64,000 nt of DNA, taken from NCBI GenBank assembly GCA_016709545.1, contig JADJMO010000035.1, forward strand, positions 1 to 64,000, written 5' to 3'. Position 1 is the stretch's first letter. Every line of letters starts with the position of its first letter. A model generated the notes under the pieces. That model saw nothing but the letters and a program-made list of their open reading frames with translations, had not been told where the DNA came from and did not search any database. Positions 41,469 to 50,729 of the stretch are shown here, in pieces. A program made the translations under genes and the position numbers. This DNA is from Myxococcales bacterium. GTDB lineage: Bacteria > Myxococcota_A > Polyangia > Polyangiales > JADJMO01.

Positions 41469-43049
41469 TCAGGTGCCCGCGCGACGGCCGGGCTCGCTCG
41501 GGGGACGCCAGGTCGGCATTGCGTCGACGGGCGGGTAGGCGGTGGTGATGGGCGGGGGGGCGGTCACCGCAACGGCCGTCATTTTGTGGCCACTGATCCG
41601 CAGGGTCGGTCCCCCGCGCTGGAACTGCATCCAGGTGCGCTCGAGGGGGGTGACGGCGGCGACGGGCAGGGCGTCGAACGCGAGGCCGACGTGGAAGCCA
41701 CGGACGGCCGGCCGCGTCCACGCGACGTGCGCGTGCAGATCGTAGAAGGCCTCCTCGAGCTGGATGGTCACGCAGAGGCGCGTGTTGGGCGCGAGCGCGT
41801 TGGCGCGCAGGATGCGGCACCCACCGGGCGAGAGGTCGACGAGGCCAGCCTGCTCGGTCGGGCCGAGGGTCTGCCCGCTGCCGTCGATCGGCCGGATCTC
41901 GATCATCGAGCCGGATGGAGCGCTCGCGCGGAAGCACTCGCGCTGCTCGTCACCGCCGCGCCGGACGCGGCGCGGGACGGGGATGAGGCTCTCGCGGGCC
42001 TGCTTGCCGCCGTTCAGCTGCTGCGAGAGGCGCAGGCTCGCGGGCCCACGCAGGCGAACGGTGACCGGTCCCTCGGCGAGCTCGAGGGCCATCGCGTCGC
42101 CGCGCACGCGCAGGCCGCCGCGATCGGCGTTGAGGACGAGGCCGGCGGGCGAACCCTCGGCGGTGATGCCGTCGACGACCACCCGCGCGTTCGAGACCGA
42201 GACCCGCACGGGGCGCAGCTCGCCCTTGGCCAGCTCGGCGACGACGGTCTCGATGATCTCGGTGCCCGTCGGGAGGGGCGCTCGCTTGCGCTCCTCGGCG
42301 CCGCCCTCGGTGACCACGGACAGGCGCTCGGTGAGCAGATCGCGGAGCGCTGGCGTCACGCCGTCCACGAGGAGCTCGCGGTCGCGGGTGACGATCGTGA
42401 CCTGATCGGGGCGCGGTGTGCGCAGGGCGGACAGCTCGGCGAACAGGATGTCGAGCAGCTCGTCACGGTCGGGCAGGGTCAGGAGGATCCGCAGGCGCCG
42501 CGCGGTGCACAGCAGGGTCGAGGGGGTCAGCACGGTGGCGCTGCGGCCGACCCGCACGGGGAACAGGTTCACGGCGCGAGGGTCGGGGGGGCCGTCGAGG
42601 CGGAGCGAGAGGGCGTGGAGCAGCGGCCGCGCGCCGATGCCGTCGAAGCAGAGCTCCTCTTGCTCGGTGGCGATGCACACGACGGAGCGCTCCGCGTCCC
42701 AGGAAACCCTGCGGATCCGGTCGACGGGGACCTCGACGCGAGGGGCGTGACCGCGCAGCCGATCCTCTTCGGGCTCGAACACGAGCTCGTCGTGCACGAG
42801 CTTGATCTCGCCGCGCGCCGCCACGAGGTCGCGGCGGACGATGCGTCGCGCGGGCGCCTCGACGAGCGGGGCGTCGCTGCCCTGGGCGATCTGCTGCGCC
42901 ACGGTCTGCGCGTGGGCGGCCAGCGCCGCGACGCCGCGCAGGCTCCGGTGTCCGCGGCTGGTCTCCGCCCGGAACGCACCGTCGGGCGCGAAACGGTGGT
43001 GGGTCACCGTGTCGGCGATGCCGGGGAAGTCGCGGGAAGAGGCGGCCAT
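41469..43049 (-). CDS. PilZ domain protein
   Basis: A 526-residue cytoplasmic protein. Residues 1-340 have no recognised family but contain two similar beta-rich units (RVEVPVDRIRRVSWD...EELCFDGIGARPLLHALSLRL and VTIVTRDRELLVDGVTPALRDLLTERL), suggesting an internal duplication. The region from about residue 380 has PilZ features: RRVRRGGDEQRECFRAS (RxxxR), LVDLSPGGCRI (D/NxSxxG) and FHVGLAFD, which bind cyclic di-GMP. So it is likely a c-di-GMP effector. ATG 43049 is chosen where the family-like helical start MAASSRDF appears. Downstream of the HDAC gene by 71 nt. Confidence 0.75.
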   Translation of the reverse strand: MAASSRDFPGIADTVTHHRFAPDGAFRAETSRGHRSLRGVAALAAHAQTVAQQIAQGSDAPLVEAPARRIVRRDLVAARGEIKLVHDELVFEPEEDRLRGHAPRVEVPVDRIRRVSWDAERSVVCIATEQEELCFDGIGARPLLHALSLRLDGPPDPRAVNLFPVRVGRSATVLTPSTLLCTARRLRILLTLPDRDELLDILFAELSALRTPRPDQVTIVTRDRELLVDGVTPALRDLLTERLSVVTEGGAEERKRAPLPTGTEIIETVVAELAKGELRPVRVSVSNARVVVDGITAEGSPAGLVLNADRGGLRVRGDAMALELAEGPVTVRLRGPASLRLSQQLNGGKQARESLIPVPRRVRRGGDEQRECFRASAPSGSMIEIRPIDGSGQTLGPTEQAGLVDLSPGGCRILRANALAPNTRLCVTIQLEEAFYDLHAHVAWTRPAVRGFHVGLAFDALPVAAVTPLERTWMQFQRGGPTLRISGHKMTAVAVTAPPPITTAYPPVDAMPTWRPPSEPGRRAGT

Positions 43050-43120
43050 CTTCTGTTCGGTGGAACGGCCCTCGGAGAGGGGGCTTGAGGGCCACGAGCC
43101 CCGACATGGAAGGAGGGCTC

Positions 43121-43966
43121 TCACCCGGCGCAGGCGCGCAGGGTGTTCTCGTGGATCTGGAGGACCGGCTCGATCCCGCCCCGCGCGTCGCGCTGGTAGC
43201 CCCCGGCCAGGTTCCAGGCGACCGGGAGGCCGAGGGCCCGCGCCTCCCCGAAGACGATCGCGTCGCGGCGCGCGAGCTCGTCGGTGGTGAGGAAGCCGCC
43301 GAGCGGATCGTCGACGTGGGGGTCGGCGCCGGCCTGGTAGAGGAGCACGTCGCACCCTCGGAAGGCGCGCACCAGCTCGGGCAGGGCCGACAGGAACGGG
43401 GCCGCGTCCTCGCGGGCGCCGAAGCGGGCCCCGATGGTCACGTGCTGCACGAACCCGCGGAGGCCGAGGCGATCCAGGATCTCGTCGGTGCCGTCGCCGT
43501 AGTGCATGTCGCAGTCGAGGATCCCGACGCGCACCCCGGGGCGCTCGGCGTGCAGCGCCGCGGCGGTCACGACGAGTCCGTTGAACGTGCAGAAGCCGGC
43601 GCCGTGGTCCCATGCGGCGTGATGGAAGCCGGAGCAAGGCGCGCAGGTGACTCGCTGGCAAGCGAGGGCCGCCCTCGCCGCGGAGAGCATGGCCCCCGAG
43701 GTGAACGGTAGCGAGCGGGCGACGTCGGCGCGCCGGTTGCCGAAGCCGTTGTCGCGCCGGCCCGCGAGGACCTCGCGTACGTACGAGGGCGCGTGGGCGC
43801 GGGCGAGGTCTCCCTCGGTGACGGGGTCCGGTCGTGCCACGACGACGGGGAGCCCGCGGTCGAGGAACCGCGCGACCACCGCCGCGGGCTTGGCCGCGCT
43901 CGGGGAGTAGGAGGCCGCGTCGGCGACCATCTCGGGGCAGAAGTAGACGGGGACGGGGTCGGCCAT
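43121..43966 (-). CDS. Histone deacetylase family amidohydrolase
   Basis: A zinc hydrolase of 281 residues related to acetoin-utilisation AcuC/HDAC proteins. The His-His pair and loop are in GFHHAAWDHGAGFCTFNG, zinc ligands in ILDCDMHYGDGT (Asp, His) and QAGADPHVDDPLGG (Asp), and NLAGGYQ closes the site. Such enzymes remove acetyl groups from proteins, polyamines or small molecules; which one cannot be told. ATG 43966 is used; the longer frame adds residues that are not family-like. It is divergent from a LysR gene across 64 bp. Confidence 0.93.
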   Translation of the reverse strand: MADPVPVYFCPEMVADAASYSPSAAKPAAVVARFLDRGLPVVVARPDPVTEGDLARAHAPSYVREVLAGRRDNGFGNRRADVARSLPFTSGAMLSAARAALACQRVTCAPCSGFHHAAWDHGAGFCTFNGLVVTAAALHAERPGVRVGILDCDMHYGDGTDEILDRLGLRGFVQHVTIGARFGAREDAAPFLSALPELVRAFRGCDVLLYQAGADPHVDDPLGGFLTTDELARRDAIVFGEARALGLPVAWNLAGGYQRDARGGIEPVLQIHENTLRACAG

Positions 43967-44030
43967 GTCCTCGAGAGTGCGTCTCTGGACTTGCCTCGAC
44001 CATGCAGGAGGCTGCACACTTCATGACTCG

Positions 44031-44945
44031 ATGATCAAGTCCTCCGTGGCCGCCGCGCCGCTCTTCTCGCGCCGGGGGCTCTCGATCGACCGGCTGCGGG
44101 CGCTGGTCGCGGTGGCCGAGGCCGGTGGGATCGCGGCCGCCGCGCCGCGGGCTCCGACCCGCCAGAGCCAGCTGTCGCGGCAGGTCTCCGAGCTCGAGGC
44201 GTTCTTCGGTCTGCCGCTCACCGAGCGGGTGTCCGGCCGGCTGTCGCTCACGCCGGCCGGGCACAGCGTGGTCGAGCACACGCGCTGGTTCCTCCAGGGC
44301 CTCGTCGGCGTGGCCGAGCGTGGGCCCGAGCTCGAGCCGGTCCAGATCGGCGCGGGCGACGCCACGCTGCACTTCGTCGTCGTGCCGGCCCTCGGGCGGG
44401 GCAAGGCGCCGAAGGTCGCGCTCGTGGCGCTGCCGAACGACGAGCTCCTGTCGCGCGTCCGCGAGGGGCGCCTCGACGCGGCGCTCGTGCGGGCCCACAA
44501 GATCCCACGCGCGCTGCACGCGGTCCGGGTCGGCACGTTCGACTGCGCGCTCTACGTCCCGCGGCGGCTCCTGCCGAAGGCCGGGGCCTCGCTGGTCGAA
44601 GTGCTGCGAAGCGTGCCGCTCGCCCTCCAGTCGAGCGAAGCGGCGTTCGTCGCCGAGGTCACGCGAGCGCTTGCCGTTGCCGACGTGCGTCCGCGCATCG
44701 ACCTCGCGTGCGAGACGTTTCCCCAGGCGCTGCAGGCCGTCCGGTCGGGCAGCTTCGCGGCGATCCTGCCGACGTGGGCCGGACGAGAGCTCGATCGCTC
44801 GGTGCTCGTGCTGCGCGGGGCGTCCCTCGGGGACCACGCCCGGCCGCTGTGGCTCGTGTCCGACCGACGGCTCGCGCGGGTCCGCCCCGACAGCGCGCGG
44901 TGCGTCGCGGCGCTGGCGCCTGGGTTCGAGCGCCTCGCGGGCTGA
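44031..44945 (+). CDS. LysR family transcriptional regulator
   Basis: The 304-residue protein has an N-terminal winged helix-turn-helix (LSIDRLRALVAVAEAGGIAAAAPRAPTRQSQLSRQVSELEAFFGLPLTERVS, residues 18-68) and an effector domain with two alpha/beta lobes. The helix AAAAPRAPTRQSQLSRQVSELE is the LysR pattern, though slightly unusual with Pro residues where SxxAxxLxxSQPAxS is typical. It is divergent from the HDAC gene; the 64-bp gap contains TTCATGACTCGATGA, a possible T-N11-A box. It likely controls that gene and itself. Inducer unknown. Confidence 0.88.
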   Translation: MIKSSVAAAPLFSRRGLSIDRLRALVAVAEAGGIAAAAPRAPTRQSQLSRQVSELEAFFGLPLTERVSGRLSLTPAGHSVVEHTRWFLQGLVGVAERGPELEPVQIGAGDATLHFVVVPALGRGKAPKVALVALPNDELLSRVREGRLDAALVRAHKIPRALHAVRVGTFDCALYVPRRLLPKAGASLVEVLRSVPLALQSSEAAFVAEVTRALAVADVRPRIDLACETFPQALQAVRSGSFAAILPTWAGRELDRSVLVLRGASLGDHARPLWLVSDRRLARVRPDSARCVAALAPGFERLAG

Positions 44946-44988
44946 GCGGAACTTGTCGTCGCCCCACTTCGATTCACACTCTCCGTGG

Positions 44989-45105
44989 TCAGTCGTGCGC
45001 CGGCTCCTCGGCGAGCGGTAGCTCCTCGAGGCGCATGCGGAGGGTCGGCGCGTCGTCGTCGTCCAAGTCCTCCGAGTCCTTCAGGTCCTCGGTCGGCTCG
45101 TTCAT
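44989..45105 (-). CDS. 38-residue acidic peptide
   Basis: A short frame, starting MNEPTEDLKDSEDLDDDD and ending LEELPLAEEPAHD, with 15 Asp or Glu residues. Its ATG overlaps the stop of the upstream secreted-protein gene (ATGA), so translation is coupled. It lacks a signal peptide and is not a recognised family. A regulatory or accessory peptide to its partner is possible. The coupling and codon use argue that it is real, although length makes this uncertain. Confidence 0.45.
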   Translation of the reverse strand: MNEPTEDLKDSEDLDDDDAPTLRMRLEELPLAEEPAHD

Positions 45106-45422
45106 GGCTGACGCGTGGTGTTGGATTGCACACGCATCGGCATGCGCGCCACCACCTCGGGCCCGACCAGGAGTCGCAGCTCGAAGTCTCCTGCCTCTTC
45201 CGTGCGCACGGTGTGGAAGGTCTGGCCCGGATCGATCGGCAAGAGCGCGCCGTTGCCACCCGCCGCGGCGAGCTCCAGGAACGCCGGTGGGTCCTCGCTG
45301 CGCGTGCCCTCGTGACCTTGGAGGCGCACGATCACCGGCTGTCCCGCACCGACCTGCAACGTTCCGTGGGAGGAAGGCTCCACTGCACCGAGTCCGAACA
45401 CGAGGAAGCTCCAAGCGATCAC
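45102..45422 (-). CDS. Small secreted protein, hypothetical
   Basis: A 106-residue protein from GTG 45422, preceded by AAAGGAGGTCTTC, a near-perfect ribosome binding site. The first 15 residues (MIAWSFLVFGLGAVEP) form a signal-like hydrophobic segment. The remainder is a predicted small beta-sandwich: PVIVRLQGHEG, LLPIDPGQTFHTV and GDFELRLLVGPEVVARMPMRV, resembling domains of periplasmic sensor or carrier proteins, but no family is recognised. It is coupled to the acidic peptide gene downstream. Confidence 0.6.
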   Translation of the reverse strand: MIAWSFLVFGLGAVEPSSHGTLQVGAGQPVIVRLQGHEGTRSEDPPAFLELAAAGGNGALLPIDPGQTFHTVRTEEAGDFELRLLVGPEVVARMPMRVQSNTTRQP

Positions 45423-45605
45423 GAAGACCTCCTTTCGTCCTCGACAACACCGGTCGAACGACCGTGATTCCCGAGGCTTCGGGAGAGCCCTCCAGCAGGA
45501 GCCGTGCCGCGTGGATTCCCCGCGTTCGTCACCGATGTGTGAGGCAAGAAGACGCAGCGAGCCCGGGCGGGTGTGGCACCTCGCAACAGGTGTGGTCGCA
45601 CCACC

Positions 45606-48600
45606 CTAGAGCGCGGGCGGGAACAACGTGTCGTCGAACTGCGGCGTGGAGGGCGCGTTGCCGACGAGCTGGAAGGCGCCTGCGCCGAGCTTGATCTGCA
45701 CGTCGTACTGGTTGCTGACGAGGGTCTTGGCGCAGCGCAGGACGAGGATCTCGACCGGCACGTCGCCCGCCGCGAAGGTGGTCGCGGGCTCGTCGGCCGT
45801 GCTGTCGGCGGCGGCCTTGCTGTGCACCTCGAGGAACAGGTCGGAGAGCGCGCTGCTGCCGACCTTGGGGCCGACGAAGGCCCACAGCGCCCCTTCGACG
45901 TCGTCGTTCAGCTCGCGCATCGAGAACGCGCCGCCGGAGTGCTTGATCGTTCCGATGTAGCGGACGAGGAAGTTGAACTGGTCGGAGAGGTCGGTGCCGC
46001 CGAGCGTGCGGAAGCCGTCCACGTCGGTGATCGCGAAGCTCTTGCCCGAGGGGTCCGTCCAGTTGAGCAGGCGAGCGCCCGCGACCGTGTCGGTACCGAG
46101 GGACTTCTCGGTGCTCTTGCCGCGCGCGAAGTCCCACAGGGCCTTGTGGTTGATCGTGCCGAACGAGCCCGTGCCGCAGAAGGCGTCGGAGGTGGGGCCG
46201 GTCGAGGAGAACACGGTGACGATCGCCGTCAGACCGCTCGTGGGCTTGGGCCACTCGCCCTCGGTGAACGTCTCGGTCGCGCCGCCCTTGCGGGTGAGGG
46301 TCATGGTGCGCGGGGCGCTGCCGCTGATCGTCACGGTCCACTCGTCCTTGCGACCGTTCTCCGGGTTCGGCGGCCAGCCCGCGGGCGAGAGCACCACCGA
46401 GCGCAGCGTCTTGCCGTCGGCGTCGGGGGTGAACGTGCGCAGCTCGCGGAACCGAGCCGGTCCGAACGGGTTCTTGATCTCGGCCCACTCGAGCGAGTCG
46501 GCGCGGAACCGCAGCTCGATCGCGCGCTCCTTGCCGGCGCGCGTCTGCTTGCCGTTCCACACCGAGTTGCCGAGCGCGGCCAGCAGCTTGGCGGCCGGGG
46601 TCGGCGCATCGGAGGGCGCGTCGGCGACCGCGTCGGTCGTCGTCTCGGGGGTGTCGCTGTCGACGAAGGCGGTGTCGCTGGCGTCGTCGCCGGCGTCGGT
46701 GGTGCCGGTGTCGTCGCTCGAGGTCGCGCCGTCGCCCGAGCAGGCGACGAGGCCGAGCGACGCGCACGCAGCGAGCGCGCTCGCGACGCGACGCCGGCGC
46801 GCGGACAGCACGACGCCGAGGACGAGCAGTCCGGCGAGCCCGCCGCGCGACGGCCCATGGTCGGGGGCAGTGGTGCGGCAGCCGCAGCCGCTGGCTTCGT
46901 CTCCCGTGGCGCCGAGGGGACCACCATCACCCCCCGCGTCGTCGACGGGGACGCCGGCGTCGTCCACCGGTCCGGCGTCGGCCGGCGCGGGCGGGCTCGG
47001 CAGGCCGGGCACCGCGACGTTCAGGCAGGTGGCCTTGGCCGCCGCGTACGTCGGCGGATAGGCGCGGCTCGGCGAGCCGACCTTGCTCGTCAGCAGCGAC
47101 TCGAGCCCGACGAGCGTGCAGTTGGCCACGCCCGGGGTGCCGGTGAACGCCGACAGGCTCCCGTCGTGGCACTCGACCGGCGCGTCGCCGACGACGTTGC
47201 CGATGATCGCCGGGTTGCTGCCGTCCTTCACCGTGAGCAGCGCGCGCACGTCCAGCCCGAGCGGGAAGATCGCGGCGCGCAGGTATTCACAGACCCCGGC
47301 TTGCATCCACGAAGGGGTGTACGACGCGTCGAAGGTGGCGGGGCCCACCTCGCCCAGGGGCAGCACCACCTCGTGCTTCGCGATGGCCGCCGCGGCGATG
47401 TTGAACGAGTGCTGGTAGAGGCCGCTCGTGTACAGGTTGTCGAGCATCGTGCCCTTGAGGCCCGGACCCGCGGCGTCGGCCAGGCGCTTCGTGTACTCCG
47501 CCTTGGTGGCGGGCAGCAGGGCCCTGTACTCGACCACCAGCGTGTTCACGTAGGTCTGCGCCTCGTCGATGACGTACGTCTTCACCGCGTCCTTGACCGG
47601 CTGCACGACCGGCTGGAGCAGCGCGGCGATCACGTCGGGCACGCGCACCGAGACCCCGACGGTGTTGAGCAGGTCCTGGATCTCGAGCAGCCAGTCCGGC
47701 ACGACGGCCTTGGTGACCGTCTCGTAGTCGATGGTGGTGATCCCGTCGGCCCACCCGGTCATGGGCGCGAACGCCGTCGCGATGTCGGCCTTGCTGATGT
47801 CGAAGCCGTCCTTGCCGGCGGAGAGCGGGGTGTTGAGCTTGGCGGAGAGGTTCTCCACGGTCTGCATGTACGAGGGCAGGAACAGCCGCAGATCGTCGCG
47901 TAGCTTGTCGCTGATCTTGTCGAACGCGCTCGGCAGCGCGGCCCCCGAGGCGTCCTTGCGCGGCGCGAGGAGCCCGACGTAGGTGAAGTACTTGGCGTAG
48001 AGCGCGGCGCACGAGGCCGAGCAGGCGGTCTTGTCGTCGTAGGTGCCGAGCTTGCCGTCGGGCCCTGCGGTCACCTTGAGCTTCGCGCCGTCGACCGTGG
48101 TCGGGTCCTGCAGGGCCTTGACCGTGTTCTGCACGTCGACCTTGAGCTGCTTGCGCGAGGCCTCGATCTCCGCGAGGTAGAGCGGCGAGAGCACGAGGTG
48201 GTCGGCGGTGGCGAGCCCCGCGCTCCCGATCACGGTGGCGAGCGTGGCGGTGGGCTTGGCGGCGCGCGCGGCGTCGAACTTGGTCTTGGCGTGCTTGGCC
48301 ATGCGCTGCCAGAGGGGGCTCGCGGTGTCGAGGTACGCGCGGAGCACGAAGCCCTTGGGGATCGCGTGGGCGAGCGCGCCGGCCGAGAATGCGGTGGGCT
48401 GCTTGGCGAACGCGGCGTCCTGGATCATCGACTCGGCGATGATGTGGCGGACCACGTTGGTCCAGCTCGACTTGCGGGCGCTGGTGATCGGCGTGAGAGT
48501 GAACGTCTCGCCGGTGAGGAAGTTCACCCAGTGGTGCGCGATGGCGTCGGTCGAGCCGTGGAGGAAGCAGCCGATCGCGTAGGCCCGCTCCTCGTCGGTG

Positions 48601-48932
48601 ATGGCCTCGGCGTAGAGCAGCTGGCACTGCGTGAAGGGGTCCTGCTCGAGCGCGTGGGAGGGATCGGTCATGCCCGGGAAGGCCATGTTGTCGGGGCCGA
48701 TGGCGCCCGCGCGGAACGCGAGGACCTGCTCGGTCAGCGCCTTCTTGTCCTGCTCGGTCAGGGTGACCACGTAGGACCCGAGCTTGAGCGGGATGCCGGT
48801 GCCGTGGGCGATGAGCGCCTGCCGCACGTCGTTGGACAGCGCGATGTGGAGCCGGGTGCTGAACGCGCTCGCGTCGGGGGCGAACGCGGTCAGACCGACG
48901 AGGGCGCCGAGGGCAGGGAGGAGCTTCCGCAT
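45606..48932 (-). CDS. Zinc-dependent phospholipase C-like MYXO-CTERM protein fused in frame to a lipoprotein
   Basis: Residues 1-700 have a signal peptide (LPALGALVGLTAFAPDASA), FSTRLHIALS and AIGCFLHGSTDAIAHHWVNF, which fit the zinc phospholipase C/S1-P1 fold with His ligands, and finish with Asp-rich spacer, GCGCRTTAP and a hydrophobic helix followed by RRRR, a complete MYXO-CTERM signal. Instead of a stop, the frame goes on as VASALAACASLGLVACSGDG, a lipoprotein signal with lipobox LVAC, then a DTGTTDAGDDASD spacer and a 300-residue beta-rich domain. If two genes, the second begins near 46,822 (GTG). Either a lost stop or true fusion. Confidence 0.75.
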   Translation of the reverse strand: MRKLLPALGALVGLTAFAPDASAFSTRLHIALSNDVRQALIAHGTGIPLKLGSYVVTLTEQDKKALTEQVLAFRAGAIGPDNMAFPGMTDPSHALEQDPFTQCQLLYAEAITDEERAYAIGCFLHGSTDAIAHHWVNFLTGETFTLTPITSARKSSWTNVVRHIIAESMIQDAAFAKQPTAFSAGALAHAIPKGFVLRAYLDTASPLWQRMAKHAKTKFDAARAAKPTATLATVIGSAGLATADHLVLSPLYLAEIEASRKQLKVDVQNTVKALQDPTTVDGAKLKVTAGPDGKLGTYDDKTACSASCAALYAKYFTYVGLLAPRKDASGAALPSAFDKISDKLRDDLRLFLPSYMQTVENLSAKLNTPLSAGKDGFDISKADIATAFAPMTGWADGITTIDYETVTKAVVPDWLLEIQDLLNTVGVSVRVPDVIAALLQPVVQPVKDAVKTYVIDEAQTYVNTLVVEYRALLPATKAEYTKRLADAAGPGLKGTMLDNLYTSGLYQHSFNIAAAAIAKHEVVLPLGEVGPATFDASYTPSWMQAGVCEYLRAAIFPLGLDVRALLTVKDGSNPAIIGNVVGDAPVECHDGSLSAFTGTPGVANCTLVGLESLLTSKVGSPSRAYPPTYAAAKATCLNVAVPGLPSPPAPADAGPVDDAGVPVDDAGGDGGPLGATGDEASGCGCRTTAPDHGPSRGGLAGLLVLGVVLSARRRRVASALAACASLGLVACSGDGATSSDDTGTTDAGDDASDTAFVDSDTPETTTDAVADAPSDAPTPAAKLLAALGNSVWNGKQTRAGKERAIELRFRADSLEWAEIKNPFGPARFRELRTFTPDADGKTLRSVVLSPAGWPPNPENGRKDEWTVTISGSAPRTMTLTRKGGATETFTEGEWPKPTSGLTAIVTVFSSTGPTSDAFCGTGSFGTINHKALWDFARGKSTEKSLGTDTVAGARLLNWTDPSGKSFAITDVDGFRTLGGTDLSDQFNFLVRYIGTIKHSGGAFSMRELNDDVEGALWAFVGPKVGSSALSDLFLEVHSKAAADSTADEPATTFAAGDVPVEILVLRCAKTLVSNQYDVQIKLGAGAFQLVGNAPSTPQFDDTLFPPAL

Positions 48933-49019
48933 CTGCGGAGCAAACGCTGGAAAGCCCCTCTCTGCAAGGGCGACGAGCGCGGCGTCATCGTGCCGCTCGG
49001 GACGTCCGGGACGGTTGCT

Positions 49020-50675
<1,656 letters not shown>

Positions 50676-50729
50676 GGCGAGGGCGTAACGGTGCGTGCGT
50701 CCCGCGTCGAGCGGTGCGAACATCGCGCC

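Noticed and set aside
44989..45105. RiPP precursor peptide
   Set aside because: No modification enzyme, protease or exporter of that type lies nearby and the C-terminal part lacks Cys, Ser or Thr clusters.
45573..47903. Long open frame opposite to the phospholipase-like gene (776 codons)
   Set aside because: Composition is Arg/Gly/Val/Glu-rich without domains and mirrors the third-position GC bias of the true gene on the other strand.
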